Made by a program: the position numbers and the translations under genes. From contig CM054115.1 in NCBI GenBank assembly GCA_028673005.1, positions 195,122,370 through 195,186,369 on the forward strand: a stretch of 64,000 nucleotides of DNA, given 5' to 3'. Of this stretch, positions 19,231-31,239 are shown piece after piece (positions within the stretch are counted from its first letter, which is position 1; each line of letters begins with the position of its first letter). This DNA is from Tanypteryx hageni. Lineage: Eukaryota; Arthropoda; Insecta; Odonata; Petaluridae. The notes under the pieces are model-generated. The model saw nothing but the letters and a program-made list of their open reading frames with translations, was not told where the DNA came from and searched no databases.

Positions 19231-19309
19231 GCCAGAAATGCCGCCAACACAGCGAAACCCGAAAACCTCCACCAGCAAATGTAAAGGTGTTTTCTTTTAT
19301 CACTCATTC

Positions 19310-21655
19310 TAGCACACAAAAGGAAAAAATTCACCTTACAAAAAATAAGGCAGCTTGGTACAATTATTTGTCAGTTACTAACATGCAAAGGAAGAAGAAC
19401 TGACATTGCTCGACAAGCAGTGTGCCATAACGAAGTATGTACTGAGTGTGCTGTGGAAGATTTGGAGTTACATATATGGAAGGGAAAGATATCACTTTCA
19501 TTTCTCTCAAGCTATCTAACAAAGAACTTCTCAATGAAAATTGGTACTTTATTGTTGAATTTATTACACTTGCACTGACTTAAAACAGCACGATAATTAG
19601 TTATTATTAAGTAATGACTTAGTTTGAGATGCGGATTTACGTTTAATAAAATGTGTTGCAGAGCATTGGACTAGAATGTGTTGAGTTCTGCAAAATCGTC
19701 GACAGAGTCAGCTCATGTTGGTGATGTCATCGAAGATTTCATGAGAACATGACCTCAGATTAAGCAGAGCTAGGATTATCAAAATTCTACTGTACCTCAT
19801 CACTCACTCACTCATCTTTTTATGGTATATAATTAATGTGAGAGAGGAGCTAACTAGACAATATTGCAGTGTTTTATCAGTATTTTGTTTGCTTTTTGGG
19901 AAAAATGCATTTAGCAATAACTGTTTCAGATTATAATTGAAGAACCAAGAAGAAATACCAATGAAGTCCAAAAACTAAACTTTTCAGGAGAACCAAAAAT
20001 GTATTTATTTCCTGATTACAATGGTAACAGTTCTCAAAAGTCATACCAACTGAAAGAGGATGAAAATTTAAAAATGGACTTGATCGGTTTTTCCATTGAC
20101 AACAGCTAATTTGTGTTATTAGAGCGCTAATATTGTGAGAAAATCTCTCCAGATGAATAAAATTTTATTTCAAAATAAAGAAAAAGTAAATTGACATAGT
20201 TAATAATAACAAAACTTTTCTAATCACTGTAATTCTCATCAACTTTGGAGTCTTCATTTTCACTAGCTTCTATTTCGTATAAGTCTGCCCCTTGGTTCAT
20301 AACTGCTGTATAGCAAAGTAAATATTCATCTCACACATTTTCTAGCAATTTTCATTGCATCATTCACTTTGCACACCTTGATTGTTATTTGCCGCTGCAT
20401 TGGTGTTGTTGGAAATAAGCTCAAGTCCCAGACTTGATTGATTTTTCCACATTACATCCATGTTAGACCTATTGCAAGACTCGGACAAGACTGATATTTA
20501 CATTTGAACATGACCGACTACTATTCAAATATGCACAAAACAAAAAATTGAAAAATGCACACTTGATCAGTTTTTCTTCTTGGCTCTTCAATTGTATATG
20601 ATACTGTATATGCACCCAATCCCCGATTAACATGAATTCTACCAACACGATTTCGGTTTAACTTGATTTTCAAAGTAGGGCTAGTTTTAGACTAACACGA
20701 CTGGTCGTTCGGTTTAACTCAATTTCTCCACTTCTCTATGATCGTGAAAAAGGTCTAGAAAGTGGAAATGGAAACTAACTTTAGCCCTACTCTTCATTAA
20801 TAGCAGATGACAATGGGCACATTATCCTAACATCTGTTTCAGAGGATGAATTTGACAATTTCTACAAGTCTGATGCAGAAGGCAAGGGATTTTAGGGTTT
20901 TTAAACTGCAATGTAGAAAAATACCATTCTTGAATGTTTTAAAAATTTCCTTTGACCATTTTTGTAATTTTTTTATATATCATGTGTAGTTATCTTCTGA
21001 AAAATTATTTCATGTATTAAAACAAAAATGTTTAATTCTTAGTTATTTGTTGTTTAAAATTATCATTTTACAAATCTTCTAAATAATGTCTGTTAAATAA
21101 ATGGTGAACAGCTGATTCAAAATGGCGGTCATCTACATCGAAAAATACTCTGGAGTTTGTGGCTCACATTTTATTTACTATATTTAATTAAGTGTTATGG
21201 GGACAATGAACAAACACGTGATATCGTTTGTCATACAGGTCTTAATGAAGGAACGCTATGAACCATCCGCATTATCATCATTTCTTTTTTGTAAAAATGA
21301 GTTAATGTATGAAATATACATAAGAAAAAAACAGCATTGACCAAATTATAGTCATAATAAAGGAATAAAATTAAAAATATGTCAATCAGGTAATCCCTCC
21401 CTATTGACACTATTTCTTATGAGAAATTCATTTCCGACTAATACAATTTTACCTTACATGAAAATGATCTGTAAGGTTAGATTAAAAAATGTATTCAGCT
21501 AGAGAATAGCATTTACCACAAGAAAGTCTGTGAGAACACATAATTATGACTTAAAGTTTCGGAGATAAAAATTCGAGAATCACCCAATCTCGAAACCATT
21601 TCACACGTATTTCCCATTAAGAATTCCTTTGAAATCTCTATGTATTCCATTTATG
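19310..21655. other. Intron with diffuse transposon debris
   Basis: No gene recognised. A Tigger-like end is possible near 19793 (CTACTGTA), and the segment 20610-20720 (CCCCGATTAACATGAATTCT) looks like another Tigger-type terminus. The rest is AT-rich without assignable features. Confidence 0.35.
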
Positions 21656-21659
21656 GAGT

Positions 21660-21900
21660 ACAGGCGAACCCCTAATTATGAACGTAATGCATACCTGGAA
21701 ATGCATTCGTAAGCTGAATGTTTGTAAGTTAAATTGATTTTTTCCATAAGAAACAACGTTAAATTCATTAATCCGTTCCTAAATATTTATAAAATATAAG
21801 TTTTTCCCTTTTAAAGGGAATAAAAATGAAACAAATTAATATATTTTCAATAAAAAGATTAATTTTCTTATACAAAGTTAGTTGTGTACGGAACATTCAG
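21660..21900. mobile_element. Tigger-type element end
   Basis: TACAGGCGAACCCCTAATTA with GAATGTTTGTAAGTT-like sequence is the style of a Tigger terminus preceded by TA. The other end was not found, so size and orientation are unknown. Confidence 0.35.
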
Positions 21901-23075
21901 TGGTTTTCGAAAGAACTGTCGATGGGAGGCAATCATGATTATCACTGTTGGCTGTTTTTTTTTGCCTAGCAACAGTTTGTTTTGTAATATTCGTGTTTTG
22001 TAGCACTTAGAATGCCACATGCACAGTTATTTAAGTAAATTGTACACTTCCTGCACATGCCCCGGCAGCTGTATATTTGAAACAGTTAGGCTCAGAGGAA
22101 ATAGAACTTGAAGATAAAATAGAGCCATCGAGAAAAATAGAACGTGTAGCCGATGAAGAAGTACCATGAAAGAAGAAGAAGCTGCTTTCCATGTGGGCGT
22201 GCTAAAAGTACTAGCAAAACTAAAGTGTAATAGTTGTTCAAACTTGATATGTAAGAAACACAGCGTTAATAACATTCATGTGTGAAAAGTGTCACTCAAA
22301 CGGAACTGGACAGTTCGTAACAATAATTTATGTAAAATGTTTACAAATTTCATTTTAAAATTTGTTTTGTACTTTTTCAAATAACTACTCTTAATATGAT
22401 GTTTAAAATAAATCATAACGTAAAAATGTGCTATTTATTATGTTTGTTAAATCAATTCGATCTTTTATCAAGTTTTTCGCGTTTTTATAGTGGGACAGAA
22501 ATAGGCTTTTATATTTGTTAGATGGTTTATTAATGGAGACATCCAATGCCTACACAAGGCTAGTTGGGCTGCTAGGAATCATTGCAAATTCTGTGTTTTG
22601 CAGCCTTACTTGTTTAACAACATCGCTCACTCGCATGTATACTTGAAAATGGTCAAATAAACTACGTAACCAAGTACCCCCTTTTCTTAATCATAGATAC
22701 AGTAAGTAGGTTAGTGTAAGTAATGAGGTGGTCCGCAGGATCTGAACAGGTAGCTGAAGTGATCTACAGAGTTCAAAAGTTTGGGAAACTGATATAGAGC
22801 ACTCTTTTTGTGATGACTGAAATTTTATACATTATATAAATTAATTTGACCAATACAATATTCATAAAATTATAATTAATGTTAGACTTCAAAGCTTCAA
22901 GAATGTTTAGACTTATTTTACATATATTCCTATAAATCTTTTACATGTTGAAGTAAATGTTTTCTTGGCTTTGTATATTTTATTAAACTTCAACTGCTTC
23001 ATCAATTTACTAATATTTTTGTGAAAAAATTGCAATCTGATGCTAGTGAATTTTTCTTGTATCTTAATATTGCAG
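21901..23075. other. Intron, nothing recognised
   Basis: AT-rich sequence leading to the exon acceptor at 23075. No coding or repeat signal that I can name. Confidence 0.4.
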
Positions 23076-23216
23076 GAGCAGTTAGAAACCATATGGAAAT
23101 ATTTCGACAATTACGAAACACCAGGGTTGAGCGTTATGCTGCAGAAACTAATAAACTGCTAATACGTCTGGACAAACTACTTATTGACATGCCAACTGAT
23201 CCAGTCAAACGTAAAG
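23076..23216 (+). CDS. Rbsn-5: Rabenosyn-5, exon before the FYVE domain
   Basis: The acceptor is TTAATATTGCAG and the donor G|GTTATT. The exon encodes GAVRNHMEIFRQLRNTRVER then YAAETNKLLIRLDKLL and DPVKRK. The NKLLIRLDKL block is the conserved helix ahead of the FYVE finger of Rabenosyn-5 (NKLIIRLEKL in vertebrates). The frame starts with two bases that complete the Gly codon of the previous exon and ends with one base of the Val codon completed by the next, at 42600. A 19.4-kb intron follows. The GTTATT donor is weaker than the other donors in this gene. Confidence 0.93.
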
Positions 23217-23689
23217 GTTATTAGATCTATCTAATGTACTTATCTTTATGTTTAAAAATAATTGAGTTAAAGATCTTGAGCAGTGTTCAACTTGTGCTTG
23301 CCTTTAGATATTACAAAATGCAGTCATACTATTAGACTCTATGAAAGTTAAAATACTTGGAATCTTGAGTTTCATTAAAAATAATGTAAAGCCAGCTCTA
23401 TCTTTTCCATCTTCCCTTCAAGAGAGGCATGAGTTAGAGCTAAAGTCATCAGACATCCTGCATCCTGATTTTTCCCCTTGTCCTCCGTCCAGCTGGCATT
23501 TTATATTATAGTGGTTTTGTCCCACTTTTTACTCAGCAGTGTCCTTGAATGACTCTCTCCTCTCCTCTTTCCCTTCTTATGCTAATAGTTAACTAATTTT
23601 GAAATAAAAACTAAGCCTACCTTTCTTGTTTCCTCGCTTGTTTGTGCTACAACAAATAAATTAAAAATTCATTAGTAAGCGCAGTGTCT
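23217..23689. other. Intron start, nothing recognised
   Basis: AT-rich with a C/T-rich patch (23470-23570) that resembles PLE-type pyrimidine tracts, but no hammerhead or coding remnant follows. Confidence 0.35.
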
Positions 23690-25560
23690 GCAGAACAACA
23701 GAATTTATTTTCGGAAACTTCTAACTAGTCAGGCTGGAAATAACCATTGTGATGGATTAGGAAAGCCACAAATGAAAAAAATATGCGTAAAAACACCAAA
23801 CACGTTTAATCACCTTAAGCACATGATAGTCTATCTGCTTCCATGTGAAAAGAAAAACTGACACACACTGGTGGCTGCGCACAGAAACAACAAATGAAGG
23901 GCAGAGCCTGTTATTAGTCTCTTTACATCATCCTCCTTAGATGGCATGTACAACTTCAAATGCAATTCTACAAGGTCTGTTACTGGTGGCATCTCCTAGG
24001 AGGCTGCATTCTAGTAGGTAGGGCAGGTATACAAGAAGCTACTGATGTCCCGGAAGGCGCTGATGACATAGAAGGCACTGATGACGCAGGTCTTTGGGCT
24101 AATTGCTGTTGCCGTGGATAGCCTCGCTTCCGCAATGGCCGAGGTAGATACAGATCAGTGGCATCATGAGTGGCGACAACGGGAGTCAAGGATGACACAT
24201 GGTAAACATCAAGAGGGATATCAGGTGCTTGAGGATCAGCAAGCTGATATGTGCTTGGTGAGACCTGCTTGCAAATCGCATATGGGCCATCTCGTCGAGG
24301 GGCAAACTTTGAAGTGTAGCCATGTTAGGCTTTACTTAATGTGTATATCTCTACCAGAACCCTATTGCCAATCTTAAACTCAATGCTGATTCTTCTCTTC
24401 TCATCAGTGTATGATTTGCTGAATTTCGTGCTTTTCCTTTGCTTCTATCAGTGCTTTTGCAAATATTTTTTGGTATGGAATGATTTCCTGTAAAAACGGC
24501 GGATTCTCATTGCATGTAGATCATGCTTGACATCATCAGGTGTGCAAAGTTCATGCCCGAAACACAAGTAAGCAGGGGAATTACTGGTTGTCTGACTCTT
24601 TGTTGAATTCATAGCGAATCGAATGCTCGGTAGGTGATCTTTCCACCTGCTATGGCGATTGGCGGTGAAGATAGCCAGTTGGGTCTTAGGGTCCTGATTC
24701 TTTCTATCTACGGGGTTGGCCTCAGGATGATAGGCAGGTATCAAACTCTGGCTGAAGCCCAAACAGTATGCAACCTTTTGCACTACATTGCTGATGAACA
24801 GCATTGTTACTGATGACCCGTCGCGGTGTTCTGAACCAAAGGATCACTTCATCAATTAACAGCCTTGCACAAGTAGCAGCGGTAGCGACTTTTAGTGGGA
24901 ATAATTCTACCCATCAGGTTGTTGTATCCTCTACTACGAAGATCCATCTCTCTCCGGTATATTTTTCTGGCAGTGGACCAAATAGGACCATTAATAAAAC
25001 TTCAAACCATTGATATTGTACTGGCGTTTGTAGGAGCCCAGCTGGTTTAAGGTTGCTTGGCTTAAAGCGCTGGCACTCAATGCATGATTTCACATGATCT
25101 GTGACCATGCAATGCATTCCTGTCCACTAGTATCTGGAGCCGATCTTCTGCAAGGTCTTTACTGTACCGTAATGTCCAGCGGTGGGCGAATCATGATATT
25201 CATATAATATCTTGGGTATCTGTGTCCATGGTAAGATCTGCTGGGCATCTCCATCACCGTGCTCAGAGGAATATCTGTACAAAACGCCATTGAGCATAAT
25301 ATATCCCCGGTCAGTCCAACAGACAAAATCTATTGCATTCTCCTGTGACTCGAAGCAGTCGATTATCTGTTTAATTTCTGGATCAGCCAGCTGCTCCCAC
25401 CTGATATCTTCTGCAGAGGTGGTTGGCATGTCGACAGTCACAGAACAGACATTTATACCTTCGTCTTGGCAGGGTGGACTCGAAAGCATCGCCCTAGAGT
25501 GTATTCTACTTGAAGATCGTATGACTGTAGGGATAGGGCCCATCTTGCCAGGCAACCACT
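23690..25560 (-). mobile_element. Ty3/gypsy LTR retrotransposon remnant (integrase and 3' end)
   Basis: Minus-strand frames from 25555 downwards show an H2C2-type zinc-binding region (YHDSPTAGHYGTVKTLQ, then VTDHVKSCIECQRFK). An integrase core follows (FEVLLMVLFGPLPE and, after a gap, GFSQSLIPAYHPEANPVDRK with the RWKDHLPSIRFAMNS block), then a GPY/F-like end (KFAPRRDGPYAICKQ) and a Pro/Ser-rich tail to 23980. Stops and frameshifts separate the pieces. Protease and reverse transcriptase are absent, the element being cut at 25560. AAGGAGGATGA followed by TGTAAAGAGAC near 23935 could be a polypurine tract and the start of a partial LTR. Inactive fossil, antisense to Rabenosyn-5. Confidence 0.75.
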
Positions 25561-25562
25561 AG

Positions 25563-26746
25563 GTGACTGAGCGACATGAGGAAATTGCAAACTTTGTGCA
25601 TATTCAAAGAATGGACGGTAAACCGAGGATGCAGGATATCATTAAATTGAAATCCCAAGAATTAGCACGATCGCAAAACATTCCACACCAAAAATTTAAG
25701 ACTAGTAATGGATGGTGTGTGCGTATAATGCATCGTAATGGTTTTAGCCTGCGATGAAGAACTTCACTTTGCCATCGTCTACCTTCTGACTTCACGGACA
25801 AACTAATAACTTTCCAGAGGCATGTAATTCAGTTGTGGAAAAGTCACAATTACCTTCTGAACCAAATGAGTAATGCAGATGAGACACCCATTTACTTCAA
25901 CATGCCATCCAATTACACAGTCAACAAAAAAGGTGCAAAAAATGTCATCATAAAAACTTTTGGGATTGAAAAACTGCACATTACTGTAATGCTGACTGTA
26001 TTAGCGGGTGGAACAAAGTTGCCACCGTGTGTTATTTTAAAACGTAAACAGTGCCTAAGGAAGTACTACCAAATGGAATAATTGTTAAATGTCAAGGTCA
26101 AGGATGTATGTCAACTGTTTTAATGAAGGACTGGCTAAGCATAGTGTGGAATAAACGACCTGGGGCACTTTTAAGGCAGAGAGCACTGCTCGTCTTAGAA
26201 ACATTCAAAGGCCACCTTACATAGGAAGTTCAAAATACCCTTCATGGTATGAATACTGACCTTGTAGTTATACCAGGAGGCATGACATCACAAATTCAAG
26301 TGCTAGATGTTATAGTGATGAAGCCCATTAAATATTAAATAAAGTCATTTTATTCAGAATGGCTTTTGGCAGGGGACCGGACATTTAACTCTTACAGGGA
26401 AAATTAAGAAGCCCAGTATACCACTTCTCTGTAATTGGATCATTGCAGCATGGAAAAAAATAGATCCCAATAGTATCTCAAGGGGCTTCAAGAAATGCTG
26501 CATATCAAATTCCATGGATGGTATGGAAGACGACTTGTTTGAATTTGAATAAGTTGTGATGAATGAACAGGACAGCAAGAATAAGGGAAGGAAACAGAGG
26601 AGAGGAAGATGTAAGTAGTAAATTTACTTTTTTTTATTCATCCTCTTAATGTTATTCATACATATAAAAGTTTTTTTTGTAAGTGAACCTAATTTTTTTA
26701 GGGGTCGTCTTAAATTTAAGGTCATCTTCCTTTCGAGTAAATACAG
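25563..26746 (+). mobile_element. Pogo (POGK-like) transposon relic, 5' truncated
   Basis: In frames with breaks, the + strand encodes a CENP-B-like HTH (QNIPHQKFKTSNGWCVRIMH, then RNGFSLR), the first catalytic block NADETPIYFNMPSNYTVNKK, TVMLTVLAGGTKLPPCVILK, a block around RPGALLRQRALLVLETFKGH (with stops) and VIPGGMTSQIQVLDV, the third-Asp block. The second-Asp position appears changed (LVLE). The right end GAGTAAATACAG plus TA (26747-26748) matches the MITE at 5025-5167. The left end is missing, abutting gypsy sequence. Several stops; inactive. Confidence 0.8.
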
Positions 26747-26748
26747 TA

Positions 26749-27204
26749 TAAGGTTACTATATTAATTAACCTATCTTGCACACTTCTCCAATGACTTCTT
26801 TCTTTCTTAATAAGTATTTGCACATCTTCATCTAAAGTTTTATTCTTGTTAAATCCATTTCAAGCCACATTTTATGGCATTTCAAATATTGGGAGTTTTC
26901 TTTTGATTTTAAACATTCACTAATAGCAATAATCACAGTGTTTATTGTCTTAATAGTTGACTATAATCCACAGAAACAGGGACAACATTTTTTAGTATTT
27001 ATGTCCAGACTATGAATACCAAAAAATGATTATAAATTTAAATCAAAATTGATTCATTGGCAACTGGTCAGGAATCAGTTGCATGTTGAACATGATTTAA
27101 AGAAGGGAAACAACTCCTATGCCATAATTTAATAAGTAGTGTCGCACAAAGGTAGATAGAGAGGAAAAATAAAAGGAAGGTTAAATAAAAACAAGTAGTA
27201 CACA
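26749..27204. other. Intron, nothing recognised
   Basis: AT-rich, no element ends or coding blocks seen. Confidence 0.4.
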
Positions 27205-27990
27205 GGTTTCCCGTAGTACAGAAGTACTTTTCGTCAAATTTGCCGTAGTATTATCGTATACTATTGTATTTGCTTTAAAATCAGGAAATTATTTTTCTCA
27301 TATTGTGGTAACCCTGCTTTTTGATCCGTTTTAAGCACATTTATTTCGTTTTCCCATTATATACTCACACTACAAATGAAATTTCTTTTAAATCAGTTCA
27401 GCCAATACCTTCCAAATTCTTAGTTACAGAAAAATTCTAACCTTGATATTAGTCAACCCGATTGAAATATGCTATTTTGATTATCTATGTATATGAAGAT
27501 TATATATACCATATTTGGTTCAAATCCATGTTGTCAGTTCTCTATAAATTCATGTAAAAGAAATATTATTTTACTTTTCACTGTGGTAGCCCTGCTCTTT
27601 AACTCAACATTAAGCATCTTGATTTCATTATGGTATGTCGTACAAATCTTATTAACAAAATTTAATTGAAATTATTTCAGCGAATTCCTTCCAGATCCTT
27701 AATTACTGAAAGATTTTTAATTGTAATTGTGGCACCCCTGTTTAGCTGATTCTGTCTAAACATAATAATATTGTTTATTATATTTGTGTATATCTTAAAT
27801 ATTAAATTTGGTTAAAATTGATGCAGAAAGTTCAACACAAATACGTGTTAAAATAATTATTTAATTCTTGTATTGTGGCAGCCCTGTTTTTATATCTATG
27901 TTATAAAATCTTTATTTTGCTTATATATGTTGCACGCCTCCTTCGTACAAAATTTTGTTGAAATCGGTTCACCCAATTCTGTAGCTCATT
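27205..27990 (+). repeat. ~145-bp monomer array, left flank of the 28-31 kb repeat
   Basis: Diverged monomers are marked by TGTGGTAACCCTG or TGTGGCAGCCCTG at 27304, about 27448 (degenerate), 27592, 27728 and 27874. Each contains a TTTGGTTAAAATT-like and a TTCAGCCAATTCCTTCCAAAT-like block. The left edge (CAGGTTTCCCGTAGTACAGA) is shared, inverted, with the copy at 3000-3410. No coding content. Confidence 0.8.
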
Positions 27991-30900
27991 CGGAAATACA
28001 TAAACCTTGAAATTTTTTTAAAACAATTGCGAATTTTTAGCGGCCGCATTGTTGCACTTTTTCAACATTTTCGATTTTTCTAGTGGGTTTTACATAAAAT
28101 CCTACCTAAGAAAAAAATTTTGAATCTCCAGCTTATCTGGAAGTGCCTAAACATTAGTATCCTCCTATATGTTATCTCCTCCTCTGCAAGTAACGTCTAT
28201 ATATAATGATACTAGTAGTTGGTGCTTGCATACTGCAAGCATTTCATCTCACATTAAAAGAACATTCATTTTTCAGAGAGAAATTTCAACATTACAAATA
28301 GTCTTTTAATTCTAAAGATTTAATTTCTGCAGCGATTTTCGTTTTTCCCCACATGTAAGAATAATAGTTTAAAACAATCTCTAAATGTCGCAATTTCAAA
28401 AATTTTACACTTTCTTCATTATAAGGTTCTAATGCTACACATTTCAGCCAAATTTTAAAGTTGTAGCACTTCTAGAAGTAAAATAATATTTTTCTAATTG
28501 TTTATATTTAAATAATTTTTAACGGCCGCCGCAATACATATATGGTAAAATTGAAATGTTTATTTGTGCAAATTTACTATACTGTAAATAATTTGAAAAT
28601 TTCAGCTTCCTAGCTCATCCCGTAGTACCTAATCAGCTATCTATTTGTTTAAACTTTAAGAATTTTTAACTGCCAAACAAATTAAAATATCAAAATTTGT
28701 ATAATCCCTATTTCGTTTTTTTAAGAATTCAACTTATAAAGAAAATTTCAACTCCGTGGCACATTCGGAAATATATAAACCTTGAAATTTTGTTTAAACA
28801 ATTGCGAATTTTAGCGGCCGCATTGTTGCACTTTTTAAAGATTTTCGCTTTTTTTAGTCGGTTTTGCACAAAATTCTACCTAAGAAAAAAATTTCGAATC
28901 TCCAGCTTATCTGGAAGTGCCTAAACATTAGTATCCTCCTGTTATATGTTATCATTATATATCGACGACTCTTACAGAGGAGGATATAACATACTAGTAG
29001 TTGGTGCTTGCATACTGCAAGCATTTCATCTCAACATAAAAAAACATTCATTATTCATCTTTCATCATTACACATATATTTTTAATTCTAAATATTTCAT
29101 CTCCGCAGCGATTTTCGTTTTTCCCACATGTAAAAATAATATTTTAAAACAATCCCCAAATGTTGCAATTTTAAAAATTTTACACTTTTTCCATTATGGG
29201 GTACTAATGCTACACATTTTAGCCAAATTTTTAAGTTGTAGCACTTCTATAAGTAAAATAATATTTTTCTAATTGTTTAAATTTAAATAATTTTTAACGG
29301 CCGCCGAAATTTATATATGGTAAAATTGAAATGTAAATTTGAGCAGATTTATTACTCTGTAAATAATTTGAAAATTTCAGCTTCCTAGATCATCCCGTAG
29401 TACCTAAACAGTTATCTATTTGTTTAAACTTTAAGAATTTTTTACTGCCAAACAAATTAAAATATCAAAATTTGTATGATCCCTATTTCGTTTTTTAAGG
29501 AATTCTACCTTTAAAAAAATTTCAACTCCGTGGCAAATTCGGAAATACATAAACCTTGAAAATTTGTTTAAACAATTGCGAATTTTTAGCGGCCGCATTG
29601 TTGCACTTTTTCAAGATTTTCGTTTTTTCTAGTCGGTTTTGCACAAAATCCTACCTAAGAAAAAAATTTCGAATCTCCAGCACATCTGGAAGTGCCTAAA
29701 CATTAGTATCCTCCTGTTATATGTATGTTATACCCTCCTCCTCTGTAAGAGTCGTCGATATATAATGATATATAACAGGAGGATACTAATGTTTAGGCTC
29801 TTCCAGATGTGCTGGAGATTTGAAATTTTTTTCTTAGTTAGGATTTTGTGCAAAACCGACTAGAAAAAACGAAAATCATGAAAAAGTGCAACAATGCGGC
29901 CGCTAAAAATTCACAATTATTTAAACAAATTTTCAAGGTTTTTGTATTTCCGCACGTGCTACGGAGTTGAAATTTTTTTTATAATTAGAATTCTTAAAAA
30001 AATGAAATAGGGATTATACAAATTTTGATATTTTAATTTGTTTAGCAGTTAAAAATTCATAAAGTTTAAACAAATAGATAACTGTTTAGGTACTACGAGA
30101 TGAGCTAGGAAGCTGAAATTTTCAAATTATTTACAGAGTAATGAATTTGCACAAATAAACATTTCAATTTTACCATATATGAATTGTGGCGACCGTTAAA
30201 AATTATTAAAATTTAAACAATTAGAAAAATATTATTTTACTTCTAGAAGTGCTACAACTTTAAAATTTGTCAAAAATGTGTACCATTAATACCCTATAAT
30301 GAAGATAGTGTAAAATATTTAAAATTGCAACATTTGGGGATTGTTTTAAACTATTATTTTTACATGTGGGAAAAACGAAAATCGCTGCGGAGGTGAAATC
30401 TTTAGAATTAAAAGACTATTTGTAATGATGACATGTCCGTCTGAAAAATGAATGTTTTTTCAAGGTGAGATGAAATGCTTGCAGTATGCAAGCACCAACT
30501 ACTAGTAATATATATATAGGAGGATACTAATGTTTAGGCACTTCCAGATGAGCTGGAGATTCGAAATTTTTTTCTTAGGTAGGATTTTGTGCAAAACCAA
30601 CTAGAAAAAAGAAATTTTTTTGAAAAACTGCAACTATGCGGCCGCTAAAAATTCACAATTGTTTAAACAAATTTTCAAGGTTTATGTATTTTCGAATGTG
30701 CTACGGAGCTGACATTTTTTTAGAGGTAGGATATGTAAAAATAAACGAAATGGGGATTATTAAAATTTTGATGTTTTAATTTGTTTGGCAGTTAGAAATT
30801 CTTAAAGTTTAAACAAATAGGAAAATGTTTAGATACTACAGGGCGAGTTAGAGAGCTGACTTTTTCAAGTTATTTAGAGTTTAGTCTATTTAAACGAATA

Positions 30901-31230
30901 AACATTTTATTCTATCTATGAAAATCTTATTGCGGCTGTTAAAAATTATTTAAATTTAAACAATTAGATGTTTTATTTCACTTCTAAATGTGCTACAAAT
31001 TTAAAATTTGGCATAAATGTGTGGCATTATTAACCCAATGTGGAAAACGTATAATATTCATAAAATTGCAAAAATTAGCAATTGTTTATTCCATTATTGT
31101 TCCATAAGGAAAAATAGGAATTTGGTCCCTAGGAGAAATCTTTTGAATTAAAGAAATATTTCCCATGATGAAATATCTCTCTGAAAATTTGTTTTTTTCA
31201 AGGTAAGATGAAATGCTTGCAGTATGCAAG
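27991..31230. repeat. 775-bp higher-order repeat, tandem then inverted
   Basis: The block CGGAAATACATAAACC...GCGGCCGCATTGTTGCACTT recurs at 27991, 28766 and 29540 (spacing 775 and 774). It then recurs in inverted form, with GCGGCCGC at 29896 and 30638. The symmetry centre is near 29746. GCGGCCGC occurs five times (28040, 28814, 29589, 29896, 30638) in otherwise very AT-rich DNA. Each unit carries TGCTTGCATACTGCAAGCA and a TCCTCC...TATATATAATGATA segment, the latter inverted in the unit at 28950. Within a unit, blocks such as AAATTTCAGCTTCC and AAATTTCAACTCCG suggest degenerate ~145-bp sub-repeats. Open frames here are by-products of low complexity. Confidence 0.85.
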
Positions 31231-31239
31231 CACCTTCCA

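Larger units (their letters stand above)
18273..19276 (-). mobile_element. Penelope-like insertion with foldback tails
   Basis: A 1004-bp insertion flanked by a perfect 13-bp duplication AAATGTAAAGGTG (18260-18272 and 19277-19289). It contains a GIY-YIG region on the minus strand. Its last ~340 bases (18290-18620) are repeated inverted at 18955-19276, so the element can fold back on itself. Each arm carries a hammerhead-like motif and a TATAAAAG/TATATCC box. Only the 3' third of a PLE was copied. Inverted tail duplication on 5'-truncated copies is typical of PLE integration. Confidence 0.85.
18090..19307 (-). pseudogene. Tigger-type transposase N-terminus interrupted by a PLE
   Basis: On the minus strand a start codon at 19307-19305 opens MSDKRK and is cut after six codons. 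The frame resumes on the other side of a 1-kb PLE with SLKVKIEAIKRLDMGETI and GVGEVTVGDWERNRAKIEKL, ending near 18095. This is the psq/CENP-B-type helix-turn-helix of Tigger/jerky transposases. A 13-bp duplication marks the split. A stop lies after GETI. A possible right terminus ending in CTACTGTA is near 19793. Downstream catalytic sequence is not seen. Confidence 0.7.

Noticed and set aside
24081..24377. 98-residue + strand frame
   Set aside because: Antisense shadow of the gypsy GPY/F-like and Pro-rich coding region.
28697..29863. Frames of 74-108 residues across the 28.7-29.9 kb repeat
   Set aside because: They fall in the 775-bp AT-rich repeat, are not conserved between units and encode Phe/Ile/Lys-rich low complexity.
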